A stretch of 15,673 nucleotides of DNA, taken from Candidatus Taylorbacteria bacterium RIFCSPLOWO2_01_FULL_45_15b (GTDB lineage: Bacteria > Patescibacteriota > Minisyncoccia > Phycocordibacterales > 01-FULL-45-15b). Made by a program: the position numbers and the translations under genes. The notes below the pieces were generated by a model. It was not told the origin of the DNA and searched no databases. It worked only from the letters and a program-made list of their open reading frames with translations. The first letter of the stretch is position 1. Every line of letters starts with the position of its first letter. The DNA is taken from contig MHRX01000002.1 of the NCBI GenBank assembly GCA_001822655.1, positions 9,916 through 25,588 of the forward strand. The letters run 5' to 3'. Positions 1 through 7,008 of the stretch are shown one piece after another.

Positions 1-773
1 TACACGACATCAGCTTTCGGGAATGCATTGCGAACATCGGTCTCCATTTTGTACGATACGCCTTTTTCGCGAAGATGTATCATCAATTCGTCCTCCTCGG
101 TAAAACAGAGCTCTGGATGGGCGACGAAGATAAAACGCGCGTGGTACTTAGCAAGTAGGTAGACGAGCGAGCGGACAGCGCGGGAATATCTCAAATCTCC
201 GCCAATCACTATCGTAAGATTGTCGAGATGCCCAAGTCGTCGTTCGATTGTGTACACGTCAAGAAGCGCCTGCGTAGGATGTTGCTTTGAGCCGAGTCCG
301 GCATTTATGATGTGGAGCGGCAAATCCCACTCGTCCAGGACCGATGCCGCTCTATCAAGAATTGTTTCGTCACTATGCCTTATGATGAATACTCCCGAGT
401 AGATTAAGCCAAAATTTAACACTGTGTCTTCCCACGATTCGCCTTTACTAATAGAAGTTTCCTTAGGTTCAGCGGTCATGATATTGAGGCGCATATTTAC
501 ACATGCGGCATGAAACGAAGTTCTGGTGCGTGTCGAATTCTCGCCAAAAAAGAAAAGCGCGGTCTTTCCCTGTAGCGTGTACCCCTGTCTACCGGCGGAA
601 CCATCGGGTGTCTCGCGTTCAGTATTACCGAGAATTCGGTCCCTCCACGAAGCTTCATTACTTGCGTGTTCATTTTTTAGGTGATCAGTCAAAGCAAATA
701 TTTTTTTGATATTTTCTGGATTAAATTGCTGTGAGCGAAGAATGTGTCGATATCTATGGGGTGCGTTATTCAT
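1..773 (-). CDS. pyrB: Aspartate carbamoyltransferase catalytic subunit, N-terminal part (cut by window edge)
   Basis: This enzyme condenses carbamoyl phosphate with aspartate, the first committed step of pyrimidine synthesis. The reverse strand reads without a stop from an ATG at 773 to the window edge, giving 257 residues. The carbamoyl-phosphate motif FxExSTRTRxSF is clear (FFGENSTRTRTSF, residues 75-87), followed by SxxKGESxxDT (residues 108-117) and HPTQALLD (165-172), then the start of the aspartate domain (IGGDLRYSRAV). Ornithine carbamoyltransferase is less likely because of the SKGES segment and the INAGxGSxQHPTQALLD spacing typical of PyrB. Residues 37-66 form a longer, Gly- and charge-rich stretch before the first core strand than is usual. 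No convincing Shine-Dalgarno precedes the ATG. The C-terminal third lies outside the window, so any fusion to a regulatory chain cannot be judged. Confidence 0.93.
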   Translation of the reverse strand, partial: MNNAPHRYRHILRSQQFNPENIKKIFALTDHLKNEHASNEASWRDRILGNTERETPDGSAGRQGYTLQGKTALFFFGENSTRTRTSFHAACVNMRLNIMTAEPKETSISKGESWEDTVLNFGLIYSGVFIIRHSDETILDRAASVLDEWDLPLHIINAGLGSKQHPTQALLDVYTIERRLGHLDNLTIVIGGDLRYSRAVRSLVYLLAKYHARFIFVAHPELCFTEEDELMIHLREKGVSYKMETDVRNAFPKADVV

Positions 774-980
774 ATGGTCAATTCTTTTTTTCAAGGTTCT
801 TTCGTGCAAACTCGTCAAAGTAAACTACATCTGGCGGTGAAGTCAAGCCAATTCCAAATGATCGAACAAAAAGGGGCTGTTTTGGCAAATTTAACTACCG
901 CACTCCGACAATTTGATGGTCATACCGCGCGAGCTTGCAGGGCGGTAGGTAATTTATAGTGAGAAGCGGTTGTCGTGAAA

Positions 981-1014
981 TTACACTATCCCCGCCATCG
1001 CGGGGATAGTGTAA
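981..1014. repeat. Strong hairpin between mltG and pyrB
   Basis: A perfect 15-bp inverted repeat (981-995 with 1000-1014) closes a 4-nt loop (CATC). It lies in the 278-bp gap between the mltG stop and the pyrB start. Read on the minus strand it could act as a transcript 3' end for mltG, but only three Ts follow it, so it is not a classic intrinsic terminator. It may instead stabilise an mRNA end. The outer arm (TTACACTAT) loosely resembles the outer arm of the palindromes at 12032 and 12735. Confidence 0.7.
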
Positions 1015-1051
1015 TGCGCCGAAATATTCACCCCACACTTGATGAGTTCCG

Positions 1052-2032
1052 TCAGAGGTATTTTTTGATAAGTGCCTGATGAGCTTTGTATGTTTCCGAG
1101 CAGTGGATGCGTTTGCTCTTGTCGTGAATATAAAAAAGGCACTTCGTTTTTTTCGGGTTGTAAGCGGCTTGGATAGCGGCGGGACCCGGATTTGCAATCG
1201 GCGTAGGCGGGAGACCCGCGTGTTCATATGTATTATATGGCGAGTCGATATCTTTGTCGCTCGCTCGAACGCGCGGCCACCATCCGTTGCGCGCATTTCC
1301 TTTGGCGTATTGGAGTGTTGCGTCTATATCGAGATTCATTCCTTTGAACAGCCGATTCCAGATAATGCCTGAAATCAACTCCATATCGCCCTTTCCGCTC
1401 GCCTCCCGCTGAATGAGTGATGCAATTGCCAGTACCACGTCAATGTTTAGGATATCTTTTTCTTTATATTTTGATTTTATGTGATCTTCGAGACGCCCTA
1501 TCATTTGCTCACCAACATCTGAAGGCGTTGAGGTCTTGCCCACAAGATAATATGAGGGAAAATAATACCCCTCCATATTTTTTCGTTTTAGCTTTATGTG
1601 AACATTTTCAAATTCGCTTTTTTGATCTGCGCTCCATGCAAGTTTTTTTGCAAGAACTTCGGCCATCTGCTCTTTTCGGTATCCTTCCTCAAGACGAATC
1701 CATTGCTGGTTTGGATGTGTGAGCGCAAGGTACGTTTCCCACGCACTCATTCCCACTTTGAGTTCATACGTGCCTGCCTTGATTGATTTTGTAAGCTTCC
1801 CGACCAGCGTAAGAATTTCACGGTGAAATGGGTTGCGAATGTAGCCCTCTCCATAGAGAGATTCGACGATTTCTTCAGCATTGGCGCCTGCGTCGGCGCG
1901 AACCATTCGCGCTTCGCCTGAATCGGAAGTTTCAGGGACTGCGAAAGAGATTATTACGAGCGCCGCAAGACTTGAAATACCGATGATGATAGAGCGGACA
2001 ATTTTCCTCTTTTTTCTTCTCTTTTTTCGCAT
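1052..2032 (-). CDS. mltG: Endolytic murein transglycosylase MltG (YceG-like)
   Basis: A membrane-anchored lytic transglycosylase that cuts nascent glycan strands and so sets their length. From the ATG at 2032 it has 326 residues: a very basic N-terminus (MRKKRRKKRK), one membrane segment at about 13-32, a LysM-like region at about 45-105, then the YceG catalytic domain. The expected catalytic glutamate is E210 in ASLIQREAS. Family signatures MNLDIDATLQY (232-242) and SPYNTYEHAGLPPTPIANPG (264-283) are intact. The frame stays open upstream to 2104, but the start at 2032 places the basic stretch directly before the membrane helix. A hexamer TACAAT (minus strand, 2045-2040) ends 7 nt before this ATG, which fits a leaderless mRNA; a GGGAG lies too close to the ATG to be a normal ribosome site. 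It is divergent from zwf. Confidence 0.93.
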   Translation of the reverse strand: MRKKRRKKRKIVRSIIIGISSLAALVIISFAVPETSDSGEARMVRADAGANAEEIVESLYGEGYIRNPFHREILTLVGKLTKSIKAGTYELKVGMSAWETYLALTHPNQQWIRLEEGYRKEQMAEVLAKKLAWSADQKSEFENVHIKLKRKNMEGYYFPSYYLVGKTSTPSDVGEQMIGRLEDHIKSKYKEKDILNIDVVLAIASLIQREASGKGDMELISGIIWNRLFKGMNLDIDATLQYAKGNARNGWWPRVRASDKDIDSPYNTYEHAGLPPTPIANPGPAAIQAAYNPKKTKCLFYIHDKSKRIHCSETYKAHQALIKKYL

Positions 2033-2128
2033 ACTCCCTATTGTAACGCGAACGCACATAACAAAAAACCCATGCGGCTCTGACATACTGCGAAAAGGAA
2101 ACAATTTTTTTTAGAATGTCGCATGTCA

Positions 2129-2137
2129 TGATATTCT
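2129..2137 (+). promoter_or_regulatory. Extended -10 promoter element of zwf, leaderless type
   Basis: TG-A-TATTCT is an extended -10 hexamer ending 6 nt before the zwf ATG at 2144. A weak -35 match (TTTAGA, 2110-2115) lies 16 nt upstream. Transcription would start at or next to the ATG, and no Shine-Dalgarno is present. Confidence 0.5.
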
Positions 2138-2143
2138 AAAGAC

Positions 2144-3562
2144 ATGAATGGGTCCCACCCAACAATCTTGGTAATTTTTGGCGCCACAGGGGATCTTGCT
2201 AATTCAAAGCTTTTACCATCGCTTTTTGACCTGTACGAGAAGAAATTTTTGCCGGATGAGGTGCGAATTGTGGCGTACGGCCGCCGCGACCATTCCAACG
2301 AAACATATCGGACGGTAGTGTCGGAGAGCCTATCTTCTTATTTCGTAAAAAAAGGCCGGACGGAAACTAAAGCGAAGAGTATTTTTTTGAGCAAGATTTT
2401 ATACGTCAAGGGAGAATTTGAGGGAACGGATCACTATGAAAGGCTGGCGTTCGCACTGAATTTGATTGACAAAGAAGTATTCCAAACCTGCTCAAATAAA
2501 CTTTTTTATCTCGCGGTGCCACCTTTGCACTATGAAACCATTCTCACCCACCTCGCCGATTCGGGACTCACTATTCCCTGCGGTCCGGGAGAAGGGTGGA
2601 CGCGTATTTTGATTGAGAAACCATTTGGCAATGACCTCGCTACCGCCGCGAAGCTTGATGCACTTTTGGGTTCGCTTTTTGAGGAGGAGCAGATTTTCAG
2701 AATTGATCATTATCTCGCAAAAGAGGCTCTCCAAAACATATTGACATTCAGATTTTCAAACGGGATTTTTGAACATCTGTGGAACGACCGCCATATCGAT
2801 GCTATCGATGTCGTCATGGCGGAAAAAAATACGGTTGCGACTCGCGGCGCTTTTTATGATGGAGTCGGCGCACTTCGTGATGTCGGTCAAAATCATATTC
2901 TACAAATGCTCGCATTGGTAATCATGGAGCGCCCGAATATTTTTACGGCAGTTCGGATTCAAAAAGAGCGCGCTCGCGTCATAGCTTCGTTGCGACTCTC
3001 CGATATGCGCGGGGGCATCAAAAAATGGCAGTACGCTGGATATTTGTCGGAGCCGAACATTAAAAAAAATTCAAAAACTGAAACAGCTTTTTTTCTCAAC
3101 GTTTACGTTGATAACGATCGTTTCAGGCAGGTCCCAATAAATCTTTTGGCGGGGAAGGCATTTAGGGATAGTGGCGCGTACATAAAAATAATTTTCAAGA
3201 AATCCGCAGAATGTGTCTGCGGGCGGGGAGTTGCATGCGTTCATAAAAATACACTTACCTTCAATATCCAGCCGAATGAAGGAATCTCGCTCTCTTTTTG
3301 GGTGAAGAAACCTGGTTTTGGATATGAGGTTGAGGAGAAGAAAATGACATTTTACTACAAAGATTCCGAATTAGAATCGGAACTTCCCGATGCGTATGAG
3401 CGAGTTTTGTATGATTGCATAAGGGGCGATCAATCGCTTTTCGCGAGCACCGATGAAGTGAAAGCTTCATGGAGTTTTATAACCCCCATCGTCGAGGCTT
3501 GGAAAAATACAAAATCAAAAGTTTATGACGCTGGAAGTGATATTTTACGATTGTATGAGTAA
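2144..3562 (+). CDS. zwf: Glucose-6-phosphate 1-dehydrogenase
   Basis: Oxidises glucose-6-phosphate to 6-phosphogluconolactone with reduction of NAD(P)+, the entry step of the oxidative pentose phosphate pathway. The 472-residue length is near the family norm of roughly 480-500. The N-terminal Rossmann motif is GATGDLA (13-19). EKPFG (158-162) and the substrate and catalytic signature RIDHYLAKE (186-194) follow; the usual glycine of RIDHYLGKE is alanine here, while the catalytic His and Lys are kept. FEHLWNDRHIDAIDV is the usual block after the active site. The C-terminal domain is recognisable but diverged (SFWVKKPGFG, then an Asp-rich segment). It leads a three-gene cluster; its stop codon overlaps the start of pgl by 8 nt, which implies coupled translation. 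Confidence 0.95.
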   Translation: MNGSHPTILVIFGATGDLANSKLLPSLFDLYEKKFLPDEVRIVAYGRRDHSNETYRTVVSESLSSYFVKKGRTETKAKSIFLSKILYVKGEFEGTDHYERLAFALNLIDKEVFQTCSNKLFYLAVPPLHYETILTHLADSGLTIPCGPGEGWTRILIEKPFGNDLATAAKLDALLGSLFEEEQIFRIDHYLAKEALQNILTFRFSNGIFEHLWNDRHIDAIDVVMAEKNTVATRGAFYDGVGALRDVGQNHILQMLALVIMERPNIFTAVRIQKERARVIASLRLSDMRGGIKKWQYAGYLSEPNIKKNSKTETAFFLNVYVDNDRFRQVPINLLAGKAFRDSGAYIKIIFKKSAECVCGRGVACVHKNTLTFNIQPNEGISLSFWVKKPGFGYEVEEKKMTFYYKDSELESELPDAYERVLYDCIRGDQSLFASTDEVKASWSFITPIVEAWKNTKSKVYDAGSDILRLYE

Positions 3563-4283
3563 AGAGGCGATAACGCATGGACGATTTTTGATGGTGTCCG
3601 CAAAAAATGCCAAAGAGGCCGCGATTTTGGCAGGTTCAAAGCTCACTGAATTAATTCGAGGAGAATCCGAAGTCCTGCTTCTTTTATCCGCTGGGTCCTC
3701 ATTTCGCCTGCTCCAGTACATTGATCATTCTATGCTCGGGCCGCACATAACCTGCGGCGTGATTGATGAGAGAGCCACTGCCGATCCAGAATTTAATAAT
3801 TTTATAAATCTCGAGAAACACGATTTTTTTGATCTCGCAGAGGCGCGCGGGGTAGTTTTTTTGGAAAGTGTTCCGAAGCAAGATGAAACGGCGGAGGCAC
3901 TTGCGGCTCGCGTGGAACGGAGTTGGCGACATTGGAAGGCAACGCATCCGTGCGGAAACGTGGTCGCGGTACTTGGAGTCGGGGACGATGGGCATACCGC
4001 GGGTATTTTTCCCGCCAGAAAAAGCACATTCAAGCGCCGTTTTGAGACTCCGAATTGGGTTCATGGATATGACGAGCCGAAGATTCCGCGGTTTCCGAGG
4101 AGAGTCTCCGCAACGGCAACTTTTTTGGTTGAGGTAGTGGATGCCGCAATTTTCTTTGCAGTTGGGGAAGCGAAGCGTGAGATTTTGAGGGAAGTCATGA
4201 AGACATCTCGGGGCCGGTCGCGGGTACCCGCGCGCGTATTGCATTCTATGAAAAAAGTAATCCTCTTCAGTGATACCATTTAA
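3555..4283 (+). CDS. pgl: 6-phosphogluconolactonase (DevB/SOL family)
   Basis: Hydrolyses 6-phosphogluconolactone made by the upstream enzyme. From the ATG at 3555 it has 242 residues, close to the family's usual 230-270. Family landmarks are SAGSS (45-49, in place of the usual SGGSTP), DER (71-73) and GVGDDGHTAGIFP (141-153), which matches the GxGxDGHTASLFP signature and keeps its histidine. The chosen start overlaps the end of zwf as ATGAGTAA. An in-frame ATG at 3525 would add 10 residues and deepen the overlap to 38 nt; neither has a strong ribosome site. The motifs are diverged, but position directly after zwf makes the call firm. Confidence 0.88.
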   Translation: MSKEAITHGRFLMVSAKNAKEAAILAGSKLTELIRGESEVLLLLSAGSSFRLLQYIDHSMLGPHITCGVIDERATADPEFNNFINLEKHDFFDLAEARGVVFLESVPKQDETAEALAARVERSWRHWKATHPCGNVVAVLGVGDDGHTAGIFPARKSTFKRRFETPNWVHGYDEPKIPRFPRRVSATATFLVEVVDAAIFFAVGEAKREILREVMKTSRGRSRVPARVLHSMKKVILFSDTI

Positions 4284-4288
4284 TCGCG

Positions 4289-4294
4289 TACACT
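4289..4294 (+). promoter_or_regulatory. Possible -10 element before pgi
   Basis: TACACT ends 7 nt before the pgi ATG, the same geometry as at zwf, mltG and leuS. The -35 position (TTCAGT, 4266-4271) is poor. It may be a secondary internal promoter giving a leaderless pgi transcript. Confidence 0.3.
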
Positions 4295-4301
4295 ATAGTC
4301 T

Positions 4302-5603
4302 ATGAAGTTCATACCTCCCGCAAATTCAACACAGACAACATTACTTGCGTATTCATCTGTCCGAGATTATGTCGATGTCCTAAAATCTATAAGTTTGCAC
4401 GCAGGGTATGATACGCCCGAAACATGCCTCAATCTTGTGACAGACGGCGCGCTTGTTGGCGAGATTCTCCGCGCGAAGGACGAGCTTGTTTCATCGCGGC
4501 TCAAATATGTCATCGTGATTGGCATAGGCGGATCTGCCCTTGGTACAAAGGCTGTGTACGATGCCTTGAGACCGTCTTCGGGGTTTGCGACGGGCAGTGT
4601 TACTCCGGAAATTCTTTTTTTGACAACAAGTCATCCCGGAAAACTGGAAGAAGTGAGACGGATACTTGAGTCGCTTCAACCCGATGAATTTATTCTTTGT
4701 TTGATTTCAAAATCCGGAACAACTCTCGAAACAATTTCCAATTTTGAAGCTCTTGCTCGATACCCGTCGGTGCGGAGCGCGCTCGCGGCGAGACTGGTGG
4801 TCATTTCGGATGACAATTCACAGCTTTTTAGAGAATCTCGAGCAAAAAAATATAGAACGTTTGCTATTCCAAGACCTGTCGGAGGGAGATATTCTGTTTT
4901 TAGCGCAGTGGGACTTGTCCCGCTTGCGTTCGCCGGTTTCAACATTGAGGCGCTGACTGCTGGAGCTCGGGGAGTCTTTCATTCTTTTTGCCTTACGGAG
5001 GGTGTGGAGAATAATATGTCTCTTGTTAGCGCGGCGGTCGCTCATGACCAATACAAGAAAGGAGCGCGGGTATTTGATTTATTCGTTTTTTCACCCGAAC
5101 TGGAGTCGCTTGGTAAATGGAATCGACAGCTGATCGCAGAGAGTTTGGGGAAGCAAATCGTTAAAGGCGAGACGAGAAGCCCGATCGGCATGACACCGAC
5201 TGTATCCGTGGCGACAGATGATCTCCACTCGGTGGCTCAACTTTATCTTGCAAACCCGTGTGATAGATATGAGACTTTTTTAAGCGTTGCCCATTCCGTG
5301 CGTGATGCGAATCGCAGTGAATCGGCTGAAACTGTTTTTCTAGCAGATAAATCATTGGGGCGTACTGCTTTTGAAGATATCACTCCTGCTATCAAAAGTG
5401 CGGTAATCAGCGCCTTTGTCCAAAATGGAAATGCAGTATCCGAAATCATTTTTGAGAGGGTTGATGAGGTGGAGCTTGGCGCTTTTATGCAATTCAGGAT
5501 GATTGAGACGATGATTCTCGGTAAGTTGCTTGGAGTAAACGCATTTGATCAGCCGAATATCGAGACGTACAAAAAAGAGACCAGAAAAATTCTTGGTCTC
5601 TGA
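4302..5603 (+). CDS. pgi: Glucose-6-phosphate isomerase
   Basis: Interconverts glucose-6-phosphate and fructose-6-phosphate, linking glycolysis or gluconeogenesis to the zwf-pgl branch. The 433-residue length is that of the short bacterial form. SIS-fold features are GIGGSALGTKAVYDAL (from residue 74), the phosphate-binding SKSGTTLET (136-144), RYSVFSAVGLVPLAF, and QLIAESLGKQ with the catalytic base candidate E280. The C-terminus has LGVNAFDQPNIE as in other Pgi proteins. The gap to pgl is 18 nt, so the three genes likely form one unit even if pgi has its own start signal. The last codons contain the arms of a terminator that serves the opposing gene. Confidence 0.95.
   Translation: MKFIPPANSTQTTLLAYSSVRDYVDVLKSISLHAGYDTPETCLNLVTDGALVGEILRAKDELVSSRLKYVIVIGIGGSALGTKAVYDALRPSSGFATGSVTPEILFLTTSHPGKLEEVRRILESLQPDEFILCLISKSGTTLETISNFEALARYPSVRSALAARLVVISDDNSQLFRESRAKKYRTFAIPRPVGGRYSVFSAVGLVPLAFAGFNIEALTAGARGVFHSFCLTEGVENNMSLVSAAVAHDQYKKGARVFDLFVFSPELESLGKWNRQLIAESLGKQIVKGETRSPIGMTPTVSVATDDLHSVAQLYLANPCDRYETFLSVAHSVRDANRSESAETVFLADKSLGRTAFEDITPAIKSAVISAFVQNGNAVSEIIFERVDEVELGAFMQFRMIETMILGKLLGVNAFDQPNIETYKKETRKILGL
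5571..5601 (-). terminator. Intrinsic terminator of the minus-strand Nudix-like gene, inside the pgi 3' end
   Basis: An 8-bp stem, AGAGACCA (5576-5583) with TGGTCTCT (5594-5601), has a 10-nt loop. Read on the minus strand, six Ts follow it (5576-5571). It lies 11 nt past the stop of the gene at 5613-6131 and within the final codons of pgi, so the two convergent genes share this DNA. Confidence 0.75.
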
Positions 5604-5612
5604 TGCGGCAAA

Positions 5613-6131
5613 CTAAGGAGCTGTCTGCGGCGCAAAGGCTTCAAATGCTTTTTTCACTGCTTCGATTTCGTCCGGGAACATTGCGGTTATTGTGCGATCA
5701 CGAATGCCCACCTCCTTGTCAAAATCGCGAAGATTCATTATTGCACCAAGTTTCTCTCTGCTTATCAGTCTAAGGCCGCCGGTCGCGGCGTTGAGACGGA
5801 GTTTGTCGATCTCCTCTTTTTGAATGAGTGCGCCCCATGTAAAAACCTCTTCGTTTTCGTCGTTTTTGTGAACGAGAAGTTCAAATTTCCTTAATATTGG
5901 GAGAACGCCGAGTTCTTCTAATATTTCTCTGGTAAGTTCGAGTTGAAGATCGTAATGATTTGAAAATGGAGTTTTAACTCGACCATGTGCCGTGATTTGG
6001 CAACTACCCGGCCAAGATTCCGTGCCCATTTTTTCGTGATTGAATTCCCCACGAATCTGAAGAATTGCGCCTAGTCCGCCCATTGATTGGATTTCTGTGA
6101 GGAGAACAATACCGACCGATGTCTTTTTCAT
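5613..6131 (-). CDS. Nudix-fold hydrolase-like protein with a diverged Nudix box
   Basis: A 172-residue protein starting MKKTSVGIVLL. Residues 68-76 (REILEELGV) match the second half of the Nudix box, REUxEExGU. The first half is not standard: the position expected to hold the conserved Glu is Tyr60, and the segment HGRVKTPFSNHYDLQLE is longer and polar. Upstream AILQIRGEFN and WPGSCQITAHG resemble the strands before the helix in Nudix proteins that act on nucleoside diphosphates linked to another moiety. No substrate can be named. It is convergent with pgi (9 nt between the two genes) and ends at the terminator described there. It is not closely similar to the two Nudix domains inside the leucyl-tRNA synthetase in this window. 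No clear ribosome site is seen. Confidence 0.75.
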   Translation of the reverse strand: MKKTSVGIVLLTEIQSMGGLGAILQIRGEFNHEKMGTESWPGSCQITAHGRVKTPFSNHYDLQLELTREILEELGVLPILRKFELLVHKNDENEEVFTWGALIQKEEIDKLRLNAATGGLRLISREKLGAIMNLRDFDKEVGIRDRTITAMFPDEIEAVKKAFEAFAPQTAP

Positions 6132-6177
6132 CCAAAACCTTTCGTCTTGATGTTTGTGCCGTTCAGATTGACCCTAC

Positions 6178-6202
6178 TAAATTGACATTGTTTGTCAATT
6201 TA
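6178..6202. repeat. 10-bp hairpin or operator-like inverted repeat
   Basis: TAAATTGACA (6178-6187) is mirrored by TGTCAATTTA (6193-6202) around a 5-nt spacer. It lies 47 nt upstream of the minus-strand Nudix-like gene. No T-run follows on either strand. It looks more like a dyad operator or RNA hairpin than a terminator; each arm also contains a TTGACA-type sequence, one per strand. Confidence 0.5.
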
Positions 6203-6306
6203 TCGCAACTGTATTTTTCGGCGTTGCGTTTTTGGTTGCACTACTTCCTCATTACTATCCCAATACTTTCATTGTTTATTGTCACTGTTCCAATTGTTCC
6301 CATAAT

Positions 6307-6354
6307 CACAACATACAATATAAGACGCTATAGCGTCTTATATTGTATGTTGTG
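6307..6354. repeat. Perfect 48-bp palindrome (P1)
   Basis: Two 24-nt arms are exact reverse complements with no spacer, centred between 6330 and 6331. The centre is AAGACGCTATAGCGTCTT. It shares CGCTATAGCG and AT-rich outer arms with the palindromes at 12032-12069 and 12735-12778. It sits in the 358-bp gap between the Nudix-like gene (minus) and the small gene at 6490, which otherwise holds the hairpin at 6178 and the promoter at 6387. It has no T-run, so it is not a simple terminator. Confidence 0.95.
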
Positions 6355-6383
6355 TTGGTCCTTGCTACTGTGTGGAAATTGAA

Positions 6384-6392
6384 TGATATAAT
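6384..6392 (+). promoter_or_regulatory. Extended -10 promoter upstream of the small gene at 6490
   Basis: TG-A-TATAAT is a perfect extended -10. A -35 candidate TTGCTA (6362-6367) is 19 nt upstream. Transcription would start near 6399, just before an ATG at 6401, and would run through the gene at 6490. Confidence 0.6.
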
Positions 6393-6400
6393 ATTTACCC

Positions 6401-6469
6401 ATGCTAAAGACTTTTTTGATTTGTCCCGTTAGAAATTGCGAGGAATTATATACACAGATAAACTATTAA
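6401..6469 (+). CDS. Possible 22-residue leaderless ORF, maybe a gene remnant
   Basis: An ATG lies 8 nt after the perfect -10 hexamer at 6387-6392 and opens a 22-codon frame, starting MLKTFLICPVRNCEE and ending at TAA (6467-6469). FLICPVRN resembles the first strand of nucleoside 2-deoxyribosyltransferase-like proteins, so this could be the 5' stub of a lost gene, or a leader peptide for the gene at 6490. The likeness covers only about eight residues. The left arm of a 14-bp inverted repeat lies inside it. Confidence 0.25.
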   Translation: MLKTFLICPVRNCEELYTQINY

Positions 6470-6526
6470 AAGCAGTAGTATCTAAATTTATGTTTGATTT
6501 TTTTAAAAAGGGAATTTCTAACGGGA
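6424..6526. repeat. 14-bp inverted repeat flanking the start codon at 6490
   Basis: TCCCGTTAGAAATT (6424-6437) is exactly mirrored by AATTTCTAACGGGA (6513-6526), 75 nt apart, and G-U pairs could extend the RNA stem. The right arm lies in codons 8-13 of the gene at 6490, so the start codon would sit in the loop of the folded transcript. Confidence 0.6.
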
Positions 6527-6735
6527 TGACACAGATGGTGAAGAGGCAAATGAAGGACGTACCCGAAGCAGAACAGGAAAAAATTGTTGCGATGATCGAA
6601 AAGGACCCTGAATTTTTTGCAAATCTCGCTGAAGAGATTCAGAAAAAAATGAAAGAGGGGAAGGACCAGACGACAGCCGCCATGGAAGTACTTCAAGCGA
6701 ATCAGGAAAAACTTAAGGGGTTGATGCGGGAATAA
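6490..6735 (+). CDS. Small charged helical protein, function unknown
   Basis: An 81-residue protein beginning MFDFFKKGISNGMT. It is predicted to be almost entirely helical and rich in Lys, Glu and Gln, with a central VPEAEQEKIVAMIEKDPEFF block and a GKDQTTAAMEVLQ block near the end. It has no membrane segment and no cysteines. I recall similar short proteins in Parcubacteria genomes but no known function, so none is assigned. An upstream in-frame TTG at 6436 would add 18 residues, but the ATG at 6490 gives the cleaner N-terminus. TAGTAT (6476-6481) ends 8 nt before it, and there is no Shine-Dalgarno. The start region is bracketed by an inverted repeat that could control its translation. Confidence 0.75.
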   Translation: MFDFFKKGISNGMTQMVKRQMKDVPEAEQEKIVAMIEKDPEFFANLAEEIQKKMKEGKDQTTAAMEVLQANQEKLKGLMRE

Positions 6736-7008
6736 AAAACCGTTTCGATTCTGACGATGCAAAATGGAGGCTAATTTAGTTTTCACTTATGTTTACTTAC
6801 ACAAAATTATTCTGTAACCCTAAGTAGCGACGAGCATAAATGAGGTCGCGGGTGATATTGACCGACGTTGCGGAGTCTCGTTAGTATTTCTTAAGTGTCT
6901 GCTAATTTTCTGAAATTGCAATATTGGATTGAAGAAATTTGGATTAATTACCGACTCGGGCAAAAAAATTTGTAATAATTTAAAATATGTTAAACTACAT
7001 TATAAATT
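6736..7008. other. Intergenic region without a recognised gene
   Basis: I find no coding frame, tRNA fold or strong terminator in this stretch. The first 160 nt have mixed composition with a short possible stem (GCGAC with GTCGC near 6827-6850). The last 100 nt are AT-rich and end in TACATT (6996-7001), 7 nt before the next ATG. Confidence 0.5.

Noticed and set aside
895..1296. 133-codon open frame on the minus strand
   Set aside because: It overlaps the end of mltG in another frame and runs through the hairpin at 981-1014; composition is basic and motif-free.
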